Under the pieces are notes generated by a model. It was not told the DNA's origin. It saw only the letters and a list, made by a program, of their open reading frames with translations, and searched no databases. From Bacteroidales bacterium (lineage in GTDB: Bacteria; Bacteroidota; Bacteroidia; Bacteroidales; VadinHA17), in assembly GCA_016936695.1 (NCBI GenBank), contig JAFGXK010000248.1, positions 1 through 40,908 on the forward strand: DNA of 40,908 nucleotides. Direction: 5' to 3'. The translations under genes and the position numbers were made by a program. Positions 15,967 through 23,839 of the stretch are shown here, one piece after another. The first letter of the stretch is position 1, and every line of letters begins with the position of its first letter.

Positions 15967-18381
15967 TTAAAGTGATTGTTCGGTTCGTGCAATTATATCA
16001 TCCTGGGTGTCGGGTGAAAGGGTGGTGAAAAAAGCTGAGTAACCTGCCACACGAACAACCAGGTCCCGGTGATTCTCAGGATTCTTTTTTGCGTCGAGCA
16101 GGGTTGCCCTCGATACGATATTGTACTGGACATGCCAGCCTTTGAGGGTTGCAAAGAAGGTTCTCAGAATCGAAATGAGTTTTTGTTTTTGTGTCTCATT
16201 TGAAAGCGAGGAGGGTGACAGTTTCTGATTGAGCAGAACACCACCGAGTATTTTCTCCGTAGGTAGTTTCGAGACTGACTTGAAAACTGCAGTAGGGCCG
16301 AGGCTGTCGGTGCCCGATGTGGGAGAACAGCCTTCGGCAACCGGGGTGAAGGCCTTTCTTCCGTCAGGCGTTGCCGGGACAACCGACCCGGAAGGGACAT
16401 TTGCTGAGATGCTTGATGTACCTGCATAATAGCCGCAGCCTGCCGGACCTCTGCCAAAACGGGTGGTGTGGTATTTTTCCAGCTCTTCAATGTAGCACAT
16501 ATAGGCCTCTGCGAGCAGGTTGTCGACATAATCGTCGTCGTTGCCGTACTTTGGAGCGAAATTCAGCAGCGTCTGCCTTATCCTCTCGCCATCGTGCCCT
16601 TCAAAGTCGTTCCGTATATAATTCATCAGATCCGCCTTGCTGATCCTGTTCTCCTCAAAGACAAGCTTTTTGATTGCGGCCATCGAATTGCCAAGATTTG
16701 CTATTCCGACCTGGAGGCCTGATATGAAATCGTAAACCGAGCCTCCCTCCTTGATAGTCTTTCCCCGGGTAATGCAGTCGTCGACAAAGGCGGAGCAAAG
16801 GATATCGGGAACAAGTTCCTCAAGAGCCAGATCGGCGGCTGTGTCGATTTCCACCGAAGCTTTTGTATAAAGGCTCACCTGCTGTTTCCAGGCCGACATC
16901 AGGTCGCTGAAGTTCGTGAAATCCTCAAACTGCCCTGTGCCGGGGAAGAAGGTCTTGCCCGACATGGTGTCGAGACCATTGTTCATCGCCGCCAGGAAAA
17001 CACGCATGAAGTTCAGGAAACTCATACCGGTGCACCTGTAACCCCATTTACCGGGAACGGCGATTTCAATACAGCCGATCGCAGAATAGTTGTATGCATC
17101 CTCCTTCGCCACTCCGAGACCTATAAGTGAAGGGATCACAATTTCGTCGTTATTGAAGGCAGGCATGCCGAATCCCTTTCCTATAACGTCGATACAGCGA
17201 CTAAGAAATTCTGGGTTGATATTTTTATGGAACCTGACCGACAGATTGGGCTGGGTGAGTTTCATCCGGCCAACAGAATCAAGTATCAGGAAGCTGAGCT
17301 CATTTACGGCATCGTGTCCGTCAGTCGTCTGGCCGCCTATTGTCACGTTCTGGTACAGGGGCCCACCAGCTGAGAACCGGGTGTGAGACCACGATCTTAT
17401 CTTGTTGACCGACAGAAGTTTCAGCCAGGTGTTCTCAAAAAGTTCAAGGGCAAAATCAGAGGTAATCCTGCCTGCTGCCTTATCTTCCTCGTAAAACTTC
17501 AGCAGGTACTGGTCCATCCTTCCAAGCGAAACCGAATGTCCGTTGCTTTCGATCTGCAGGACAAGCTGAACAAACCAGGTAAGCTGAAGAGCTTCATAAA
17601 AACCTGAAGGGGGATTGTTTTTTATGTTCCTGCAGAAAGCGCTGATCTTCATAAGTTCTGATTTTCTGTCAGGGCTGGTGGCATGAATGGAGAGGTCCGA
17701 TGCAAGCCGTTCGTATCTTTGAATGAAAGACTGGAAGGACCTTATTCCCGTAGTCAGGGCACTGTAGAAATTCCTCTTTCTGATATATTCTTCGTCTGCT
17801 TCCGAAAGCTTCGATTCAGCCTTTACGATCTCTTCAAGGTATCCTTTCAGTCCGATTGCAAGAATTTTCTCAAGATTAACTGCAATATGTGCATCTCCCG
17901 AGGTCAGGTTTCCTTCAGCCCTGATGATTCCCGCATCATGTATTTCCCTGTTAAGCGGCGACATAAGGGAATATCCCTTTTCAATAAGTGTTTTTCCTTC
18001 CCAGTAAAGGCAGAGCTCACGCAATTCTTTCTTCTGTTCCTCAGAGACAAAAAAGGAATCACCCGGTCGTTTGTCAAATTCATCCAGTTCCTTTATGATC
18101 CATGCAGTGACGTATTCGGGGAAAATGGGAGCGGCCCTTAAAGCTGATGACTGGTTCCCAACAATAAGTTCGCCATCGTCGATGAAGATGGTCATCTCTT
18201 TCAGGGTTCTCTCCAGCGCATATGCCCGTTTCAGGATAACCGGTGTATCTTCATGTTCTCTGTATACTTCCGTATATATCCTGGCGCGTTCGGTGCAGAT
18301 AGTCGATCCGGACGAAAGAATCTTTTCTTTCAGTCCCGCAATCCTCCGGGTAATAATGGGCGATTCGGCAATTATTGTCAT
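15967..18381 (-). CDS. ybiW: YbiW-like glycyl radical enzyme, candidate anhydrosugar-phosphate lyase
   Basis: This 804-residue enzyme has the ten-stranded barrel of the PFL/diol dehydratase superfamily. The thiyl site is Cys437 with base Glu439 (SAIGCIEIAVPGKWGY), and the glycyl radical is Gly780 in VRVAGYSAFF. A single Cys, not the Cys-Cys pair of pyruvate formate-lyase, excludes a formate-lyase reaction. Long stretches (LRAAPIFPEY, EGNLTSGDAHIAVN, QIESNGHSVSLGRMDQY, GKWGYRCTGMSF, SPDTQDDIIARTE) agree closely with E. coli YbiW as I remember it. YbiW was reported to open the ring of 1,5-anhydroglucitol-6-phosphate to 1-deoxyfructose-6-phosphate. No microcompartment genes are present. The order activase, GRE, ROK kinase, with gaps of 1 and 4 bases, indicates one operon. 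A related anhydrosugar substrate is possible. Confidence 0.92.
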   Translation of the reverse strand: MTIIAESPIITRRIAGLKEKILSSGSTICTERARIYTEVYREHEDTPVILKRAYALERTLKEMTIFIDDGELIVGNQSSALRAAPIFPEYVTAWIIKELDEFDKRPGDSFFVSEEQKKELRELCLYWEGKTLIEKGYSLMSPLNREIHDAGIIRAEGNLTSGDAHIAVNLEKILAIGLKGYLEEIVKAESKLSEADEEYIRKRNFYSALTTGIRSFQSFIQRYERLASDLSIHATSPDRKSELMKISAFCRNIKNNPPSGFYEALQLTWFVQLVLQIESNGHSVSLGRMDQYLLKFYEEDKAAGRITSDFALELFENTWLKLLSVNKIRSWSHTRFSAGGPLYQNVTIGGQTTDGHDAVNELSFLILDSVGRMKLTQPNLSVRFHKNINPEFLSRCIDVIGKGFGMPAFNNDEIVIPSLIGLGVAKEDAYNYSAIGCIEIAVPGKWGYRCTGMSFLNFMRVFLAAMNNGLDTMSGKTFFPGTGQFEDFTNFSDLMSAWKQQVSLYTKASVEIDTAADLALEELVPDILCSAFVDDCITRGKTIKEGGSVYDFISGLQVGIANLGNSMAAIKKLVFEENRISKADLMNYIRNDFEGHDGERIRQTLLNFAPKYGNDDDYVDNLLAEAYMCYIEELEKYHTTRFGRGPAGCGYYAGTSSISANVPSGSVVPATPDGRKAFTPVAEGCSPTSGTDSLGPTAVFKSVSKLPTEKILGGVLLNQKLSPSSLSNETQKQKLISILRTFFATLKGWHVQYNIVSRATLLDAKKNPENHRDLVVRVAGYSAFFTTLSPDTQDDIIARTEQSL

Positions 18382-18382
18382 T

Positions 18383-19279
18383 TCAATTCATTATTTTGGC
18401 TGTCAGACCTTTGTGTTCAGCATATTCAACACAGGGTGCAATTTCGGATTTCTCAACATTCCGTGCATTACCAAAAACATAGTCTTTCCCGAGAAACAGG
18501 TATTTTTCCTTTGCAAGCGAATGGAAGGGGATGAAATGGATCTCACTTGAATTATTAAGGTCAGATGCAAAATCAATAATGGAACGGATCTCGGGTTCGG
18601 AGAAATTGAAATCAGGAACGACGGGCACCCTGATCACGAATTGCGCTCCGCTGGCATCAAGCTTTCTGAAGTTTTCCATTACCAGTCCTGCATTGCCTCC
18701 GGTAAAGAAGGAAAACTTTTCAGGATCGGTGTGTTTCAGGTCGGCAAGAAAGACATCCACCAGTCCAAGGCATTTTTCGATGTTTTCCCATGGCACATGA
18801 AGAGATGTCTCGGCCGATATATGGATATCCTTTTTTTTCAGTTCTGCAAGCAATTCAATCAGTTCGCCGTCCTGGGCAAAAGGTTCGCCGCCTGAAAGGG
18901 TGACTCCGCCACCGCTCATTTCGTAGAACGGAATGTCCTTTTCAATTTCGCTCATTATACTGTTGATGCTCATGTTCTCACCTGTAATAGTCAGGGCTCT
19001 CGACGGACAAATATCCCTTAGCGCATCAAAGCATGTGATGTTTTCCCTGTCAATCACCAGACCGTCTCCCTCCGGCCTTATGCTGCCGCCGCTGTTCTTT
19101 ATGCAATCTCCGAACTTATGGCAAAGCCTGCTGTCAAACATTATTGAAGGGAAGGGATCAATGCTTTCGGGATTGTTGCACCACAAACACCTGAGCGGGC
19201 ACCCCTTGAAGAAAATGTTGGTCCGGACCCCAAGGCCATCGTGCAGGCAGAATCGTTGTATGTTAAAAACAGTCAGCAA
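18383..19279 (-). CDS. ybiY: Glycyl radical enzyme activase (radical SAM)
   Basis: This 298-residue protein contains the radical SAM cluster motif CPLRCLWC (Cys27, 31, 34), preceded by NIQRFCLHDGLGVRT, the conserved start of glycyl radical activases. GGGVTLSGGEP binds S-adenosylmethionine. It would generate the Gly780 radical on the enzyme encoded next. The insert that usually holds eight Cys for two extra Fe-S clusters has only Cys53, 59, 83 and 91, so at most one auxiliary cluster fits. The start is TTG (complement of 19277-19279); no ATG or GTG occurs in frame upstream before a stop, and the conserved N-terminus begins four residues later. First gene of the three-gene operon. Confidence 0.92.
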   Translation of the reverse strand: MLTVFNIQRFCLHDGLGVRTNIFFKGCPLRCLWCNNPESIDPFPSIMFDSRLCHKFGDCIKNSGGSIRPEGDGLVIDRENITCFDALRDICPSRALTITGENMSINSIMSEIEKDIPFYEMSGGGVTLSGGEPFAQDGELIELLAELKKKDIHISAETSLHVPWENIEKCLGLVDVFLADLKHTDPEKFSFFTGGNAGLVMENFRKLDASGAQFVIRVPVVPDFNFSEPEIRSIIDFASDLNNSSEIHFIPFHSLAKEKYLFLGKDYVFGNARNVEKSEIAPCVEYAEHKGLTAKIMN

Positions 19280-19442
19280 AATGGGAATGATTAACCTGTC
19301 AGTATTTAAAGGGTAAAAGATACTTAAAAATTCAAATAATAAATTATCATCCGGGTGTTTCAGACAATGGTTAAAGATAAATATTTAGATAAAATAAAAG
19401 ATTTAGTTTATTTTGCCGTTATATAGACACGGATTTTTTGGC

Positions 19443-20579
19443 ATGGATATTACAAATACGATTCACGATAAAATCAGGCGGGAGCACCTTTTGTTTGTTT
19501 TCAGGGGGGAGATAACGGAGAAGAATTCCCTTCCTTTGCTTACCCTGCTTGAAAATGAAATGAAGGAGGACTCTTACGACCTTTCGGGGCGAAAGAGACT
19601 CTTCATGTATGTTCTCGAAAGTCTTCAGAATATTGTAAAGCATGGCGATCAAAAAGGCCATGCCGTTATGCCGCTTGTTTCTTATTCAAAAACTGATGAC
19701 GGTTACACGATAACAACAGGGAACGTGATCACGGAAGAACAATCCGGCTTACTCAGGGACAAGCTTGAAAAGGTCAATTCACTTGATGCCATTGATATCA
19801 AGGCTCTTTACAGGCAGATACTTGAAACAACCGGATTCAGTGAAAAAGGGGGAGCAGGTCTCGGTCTGCTGGAGATGGCCCTGAAAACAGGAAACAGGCT
19901 GGATTTTGATTTCATTCCGATAGGAGGAGGATTGTCTTATTTCGTTCTGAGCAAGACAGTCGATTCTTCGGGACTTGGCAGGACCAACGGCAGCGCCCGG
20001 GAAAAATTTGACGGCAGTCCGGTGCTGGAGTTTGAACGACTTCTGGCCCGGAACAATGTTCACATGACCTGGTCGGGTCATATAACATCCGGGATTGGGG
20101 ATGATGTACTGTCAATCACCGAGGCCAGACTTTCGGATGAGGATGTGGATGCACGAATCAGGAGAAAGGTATTTAATATTATGGTGGAGATCCTTGAAAA
20201 TGTTTCAAGATACAACCCGGGCAAAGAAGCTGAGGAGAAATATGGATTACCTCTTGCAATGGTACGATTCGAGAGTGGCAGGTTTGTCCTGACTACAGGA
20301 AATCTGATATCAGGATTGATGATCGGAGAACTTAAGCAAAAATTAGACAACATAAACAGTTTCAGCCAGGGCGAACTCAAGACCTTGTTTTTCGCATCAT
20401 TATCGGCCCAGTCGATAGAAACCGACAGTACCGGAAATATGGGACTGATTTCCATGGCAAGGAAATCGGGGGGCAAGCTGGAATACCAGTTTAAAAAGGT
20501 AAATGAGGAGTACTCTTATTTCATGCTCACGGTAAGAGTTGAGAATACAAGCGGATCACCTGAAGCTCTTCAGATATAG
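19443..20579 (+). CDS. Tandem SiaB-like (DUF6272) GHKL kinase
   Basis: This 378-residue protein starts at ATG 19443 rather than the TTG at 19413. It holds two copies of a SiaB-like domain. Copy 1 (residues about 1-175) has an N-box, VLESLQNIVKHG (Asn63), a TTGN strand (91-94) and a G-box, GGAGLGLLEMALKTG (136-150). Copy 2 (about 193-368) has EILENVSRYN (Asn253), TTGN (284-287) and TGNMGLISMARKSG (330-343). SiaB kinases phosphorylate the small partner SiaC to control biofilm or other signalling and are normally single-domain proteins of about 180 residues. No SiaC or phosphatase gene is adjacent. Copy 1 keeps the better ATP-lid glycines, so copy 2 may be regulatory. The 3' end overlaps the convergent lpxH-like gene by 24 bases. 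Confidence 0.85.
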   Translation: MDITNTIHDKIRREHLLFVFRGEITEKNSLPLLTLLENEMKEDSYDLSGRKRLFMYVLESLQNIVKHGDQKGHAVMPLVSYSKTDDGYTITTGNVITEEQSGLLRDKLEKVNSLDAIDIKALYRQILETTGFSEKGGAGLGLLEMALKTGNRLDFDFIPIGGGLSYFVLSKTVDSSGLGRTNGSAREKFDGSPVLEFERLLARNNVHMTWSGHITSGIGDDVLSITEARLSDEDVDARIRRKVFNIMVEILENVSRYNPGKEAEEKYGLPLAMVRFESGRFVLTTGNLISGLMIGELKQKLDNINSFSQGELKTLFFASLSAQSIETDSTGNMGLISMARKSGGKLEYQFKKVNEEYSYFMLTVRVENTSGSPEALQI

Positions 20580-21302
20580 GCCATTGCCGTCCCATTCGGC
20601 ATAGCTTCCATCGCTGAACCAGTCGCCAAGGAAGATTATCCTGCCATTACTGCCGTTATTGAATGTCATAGGCAGGTGACGGTGACCGAAAATGAAATAA
20701 TCTATATTGTCTTTTTTCATTACCGACCGTGAATACCTGATAAGGTCTTCTCTGTCTTCACCCATGAAATCCTGTGTTATTCCCTTTGCAAACCGCGAAT
20801 GTTGCGACCAGTTCTGGCCTATACCGATTCCGATCCTGGGGTGGAGCATTGAATAAAGAACACGTAAGGATTTGTTTCTGAAGATCCAGAGAAGAATCCT
20901 GTATCCGGTGCTTTTGCTTCCAAGTCCTTCTCCATGGGCAATATGGAACTTTTTTCCATCAATGTTGCAGGTATAGGGGGATGTATGAACAATCATCCCG
21001 CATTCGGCCGACAGGTAGTCTCTGACCCACATGTCGTGGTTTCCCGTGAAAAAGTGGACCGGTATACCTGAATCTGTAATCGAGGATACGGTTCCCAGGA
21101 ACCTTGTGAATCCGCGGGGGACAACCAGCTTGTATTCCCACCAGAAATCAAAGATGTCACCCACCAGGTAAATCTCCCTTGCTTCAGGTGCGACGGTGGT
21201 GAGCCACCGGACAACCATCTTTTCCCTCACGGCAGGATCCTTTCCCGCCTTCAGCCCGAGATGAAAATCGGAAGCAAAGAATATTTTTCCTGTTTCTTTC
21301 AA
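20556..21302 (-). CDS. UDP-2,3-diacylglucosamine hydrolase-like metallophosphoesterase
   Basis: This 248-residue calcineurin-like enzyme has all metal-binding motifs in order: SDFHLG, GDIFDFWWEY, TGNHDMW, IAHGEG and FGHRHLP. GDIFDFWWEY and HPRIGIGIGQNWS are typical of LpxH-type enzymes that release lipid X in lipid A synthesis. A peripheral inner-membrane position is expected. The start is TTG at 21302; the preceding in-frame codon is a stop and the conserved first strand (KIFFASDFHLG) begins five residues later. The TTG overlaps the stop codon of the upstream TlpA-like gene, so the two are translationally coupled, probably for expression rather than function. Confidence 0.88.
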   Translation of the reverse strand: MKETGKIFFASDFHLGLKAGKDPAVREKMVVRWLTTVAPEAREIYLVGDIFDFWWEYKLVVPRGFTRFLGTVSSITDSGIPVHFFTGNHDMWVRDYLSAECGMIVHTSPYTCNIDGKKFHIAHGEGLGSKSTGYRILLWIFRNKSLRVLYSMLHPRIGIGIGQNWSQHSRFAKGITQDFMGEDREDLIRYSRSVMKKDNIDYFIFGHRHLPMTFNNGSNGRIIFLGDWFSDGSYAEWDGNGLYLKSFR

Positions 21303-22474
21303 TTACCGGCCGGATTGTTAAACAACTGGTTAAGTTTTATCTGAAGGGATCTTCCGTGGAGATTGGTACCAATAATTGTACCGTCACGGTCGAACAGGTA
21401 GTTGGCCGGCAGTGTCTGGACGTTGAATAAGCGAACGTTTTCCAGGACGTTCGGATCATCTTCCCTTGTGCTTATCCAGGGCAGTTCATCGAAGCGGACA
21501 GCCTGCTTCCATTTGTCTTCATCCTCGTCGATGTTGATCTGATAAATCTCGAATCCCTTGTTCTTATATATTTTGTAGAATTCTTTAAGCTGGATGTTCT
21601 CCGCGAGCGATTCCCTTGAATTGACTGACCAGAAGGTGAGCAGCACTACTTTTCCCCTGAGCGACGACAAAGCTATCCTTTTACCATTGACATCCAGGAG
21701 ATTCGGGTCGAGTTTGATCTCGGGCGAAGTGCTGGCAATACTCTGAATATGCCTTGCAACCAACTGATTCATTTCTTTTTTCACATCCTCGGCAAGAGCC
21801 CTGACATTCTTCGATTCAGGATAATGACGGCCGAGGGAATCGGAGACTATTTTCAGGTACTGGAGGTCGCGGGGATCGTAAAGAACATAAGTGTTTTCGT
21901 CAATCCTCTGGTAAACGGCTTTCAGGGAAGCCATGGATGAGGGATAAGTGACAATGTATTCAATGTTCTTCTTCCGGAGATCCTTCAATATTGCAGTGAA
22001 TTCTTCCTCCAGCCGGCTTCTTTCGGGATCGGAGTCCGCATTCGCCGGAAAATTGTCGTATATGACCCTGAGGGAATCGAGCTTTCTTTTTCCTGCAGCG
22101 AGCCTGAGGTCGAGTATCCTCACATCTTCCGATCCTTTTGATCCCGAAACCTCATAATCGCCCGACGTATTTTTTCCGTTAAAGGTGAGACTTATTTTTT
22201 CACCGGGACCTGCAAGGAGTGTGATGAAATCCGTATCGGAATAGCCGATCTGGTAAAAATCGGTTGCTTCTGTCTTAACCCTTAATTTGAAACTGCCCTT
22301 GCCGTTCAGTCTGGCCGAATCAACAAAAATCAGCCTGTCGACTTCAAACTTGTTGAGCACGACGCTATTCTTCTGCGGGTCGCTTATATGTCCGGAGACA
22401 GTGAAGGAATCCTTGCTGCGACATCCGGAAAGGATAAGTGCAGGGATAATTATTACCAATATCTTTTTCATCAT
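21299..22474 (-). CDS. TlpA/thioredoxin-like lipoprotein without catalytic cysteines
   Basis: This lipoprotein of about 391 residues starts at ATG 22474 (a second ATG follows at once; an in-frame TTG at 22477 is less likely). The lipobox is LILSGC. An N-terminal DUF4369-like beta domain (FTVSGHISDPQKNSVVLNKF) is followed by a helical segment (about 130-250) and a C-terminal TlpA-type thioredoxin fold. The active-site place reads TFWSVNSRES: both cysteines of the expected W-C-x-x-C are serines (residues 283 and 286). The cis-proline LPANYLFD is kept. The fold is therefore probably redox-inactive and may bind or sense partners. It lies 36 bases downstream of an intact paralogue. Confidence 0.88.
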   Translation of the reverse strand: MMKKILVIIIPALILSGCRSKDSFTVSGHISDPQKNSVVLNKFEVDRLIFVDSARLNGKGSFKLRVKTEATDFYQIGYSDTDFITLLAGPGEKISLTFNGKNTSGDYEVSGSKGSEDVRILDLRLAAGKRKLDSLRVIYDNFPANADSDPERSRLEEEFTAILKDLRKKNIEYIVTYPSSMASLKAVYQRIDENTYVLYDPRDLQYLKIVSDSLGRHYPESKNVRALAEDVKKEMNQLVARHIQSIASTSPEIKLDPNLLDVNGKRIALSSLRGKVVLLTFWSVNSRESLAENIQLKEFYKIYKNKGFEIYQINIDEDEDKWKQAVRFDELPWISTREDDPNVLENVRLFNVQTLPANYLFDRDGTIIGTNLHGRSLQIKLNQLFNNPAGN

Positions 22475-22510
22475 CAAACAAAATTTCCGTTCAGGTGCAG
22501 TGGTATAAGG

Positions 22511-23674
22511 TTATTTGAACAGTTCAGCGAGTTTTCTCTGCAAAGCATCTCCCCTCAGGTTGGTGTCGATTATCCGGCCATCTTTGTCGAGGAGGTAGTT
22601 AGCCGGAATGGATTCGATTTTGTAAAGCGGAATCACAGAAGAATTCCAGTATCCAAGATCGCTCACATGGATCCACCTGCCCAGTCCGTCATCCTCGATT
22701 CCCTTCACCCAGGCCTCGCGTGTTTTGTCGAGAGAAACCTGAAAAATCTGAAATCCTCTGCCATGGTATTGATTCCAGGCATTGACGAGGTTGGGATTTT
22801 CCGCCCTGCATGGAGGGCACCAGGCAGCCCAGAAGTCAAGAAGGACATAACTGCCTTTTGTGGATGAGAGTTTTATCGTGTCCCCTTTAGGGCTGGGAAG
22901 AGCTATTTCAGGTGCTTCCATTTTTTCATCGCCTGAGGCATTTGACGTATTGGCTGTCTCGAACCAGGTAACCATTTCTTCTATCTGGTTGTGAAGATCA
23001 ATCACAGGGCCGTACTCAGGATACTTGCCGTACAATGATGAATCGACCTTCAGGAACCAGGCAAGGTCTTTCTGCGGATCGAGGACATAAAGCTCCGGTG
23101 TCAGCATTGAGTACAGAACCGGGATTGTGGCAAGGGATGAAACATTCTCTTCGATGAATTTTTTGGCGTAGCTGTTAATTTCATTCAGGTAACCGTCGCC
23201 CAGCCTGTCGAGCGAATCAATAAAAGTCGCCATGTCAGCCCTGCCTGAATTAGTGTCGAAAAGATCGTTCAGACCCCTGATATTGTTTCTTGTCCTTAGA
23301 AGTTCCTTGTTGAAGCCGGCTATCAGTTCCGTGCCTGATGACCCGGTTACAACGACAGGATAATTGAGCGAATCATAGTGAGAAGTCATTTTTATTTTCT
23401 CTCCGGGCTCAACAAGCATTGTCAGAAAGTTATTTTGATTAATTTTGAGCAGATAAAAAGACGGGAATTTAACCTTCCTTTTGAACTCGAACCTACCATC
23501 ATCCGAAACTATGGCGGAATCAACATTTAGAAGCTCGTTTGGTTTAAGCTCCTGCAGGAATACATATTGCCCCGGTAAAGGTTGTTCCAATATTCCGGAG
23601 ATTTCGACATTGTTCTTTTGGCAGCCCGCAAGCATGAGGGCGGTCGACAGGAAGAAAGCCAGTTTTCTGTTCAT
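22511..23674 (-). CDS. TlpA-type thiol-disulfide lipoprotein (CPPC)
   Basis: This 387-residue lipoprotein starts at ATG 23674. A longer reading frame reaches 23719, but a -7 promoter box at 23717-23724 puts transcription start inside that extension, and the lipobox LMLAGC fits the shorter start. It has an N-terminal DUF4369-like domain (VEISGILEQPLPGQYVFLQE), a helical middle part and a C-terminal thioredoxin fold with active site FWAAWCPPCRAEN (Cys286 and Cys289) and cis-proline IPANYLLD. This architecture is very common in Bacteroidota envelopes, where such proteins reduce or isomerise disulfides. It is the first gene of a three-gene operon with its cysteine-less paralogue and the LpxH-like gene. 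Confidence 0.92.
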   Translation of the reverse strand: MNRKLAFFLSTALMLAGCQKNNVEISGILEQPLPGQYVFLQELKPNELLNVDSAIVSDDGRFEFKRKVKFPSFYLLKINQNNFLTMLVEPGEKIKMTSHYDSLNYPVVVTGSSGTELIAGFNKELLRTRNNIRGLNDLFDTNSGRADMATFIDSLDRLGDGYLNEINSYAKKFIEENVSSLATIPVLYSMLTPELYVLDPQKDLAWFLKVDSSLYGKYPEYGPVIDLHNQIEEMVTWFETANTSNASGDEKMEAPEIALPSPKGDTIKLSSTKGSYVLLDFWAAWCPPCRAENPNLVNAWNQYHGRGFQIFQVSLDKTREAWVKGIEDDGLGRWIHVSDLGYWNSSVIPLYKIESIPANYLLDKDGRIIDTNLRGDALQRKLAELFK

Positions 23675-23716
23675 GCAGAGAAGGTTGTTTGTTAATTGGT
23701 TCGTTTTATTGAGATG

Positions 23717-23724
23717 CAAAGTTA
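23717..23724 (-). promoter_or_regulatory. Bacteroidota -7 promoter box of the TlpA/LpxH operon
   Basis: On the minus strand this reads TAACTTTG, an exact TAnnTTTG match. Transcription would start near 23711, giving a leader of about 36 bases to the ATG at 23674. A clear -33 TTTG is not visible. The position decides the start codon of the downstream gene. Confidence 0.55.
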
Positions 23725-23839
23725 TTCTTTTTTTTTTCAGGCAGAGCCGTAAGCTTATTTTATACCCTTGCCTTTGCTTGGTTCAATAAAATGAAGTATC
23801 TTAAAAGACTTTTTAGTGATAGATTAAAAAGATTTGTTT

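Noticed and set aside
15963..15992. A longer N-terminus for the ROK kinase
   Set aside because: It would overlap the end of the GRE gene and place ten unrelated residues before the conserved first strand.
16164..16529. A 121-codon minus-strand frame inside the GRE gene
   Set aside because: It is an alternative frame of the well-supported GRE coding region without any recognisable domain.
15967..18381. Pyruvate formate-lyase or microcompartment choline/diol lyase
   Set aside because: There is only one active-site Cys (GCIE) instead of the PFL Cys-Cys pair, and no microcompartment shell or alcohol/aldehyde dehydrogenase genes are nearby.
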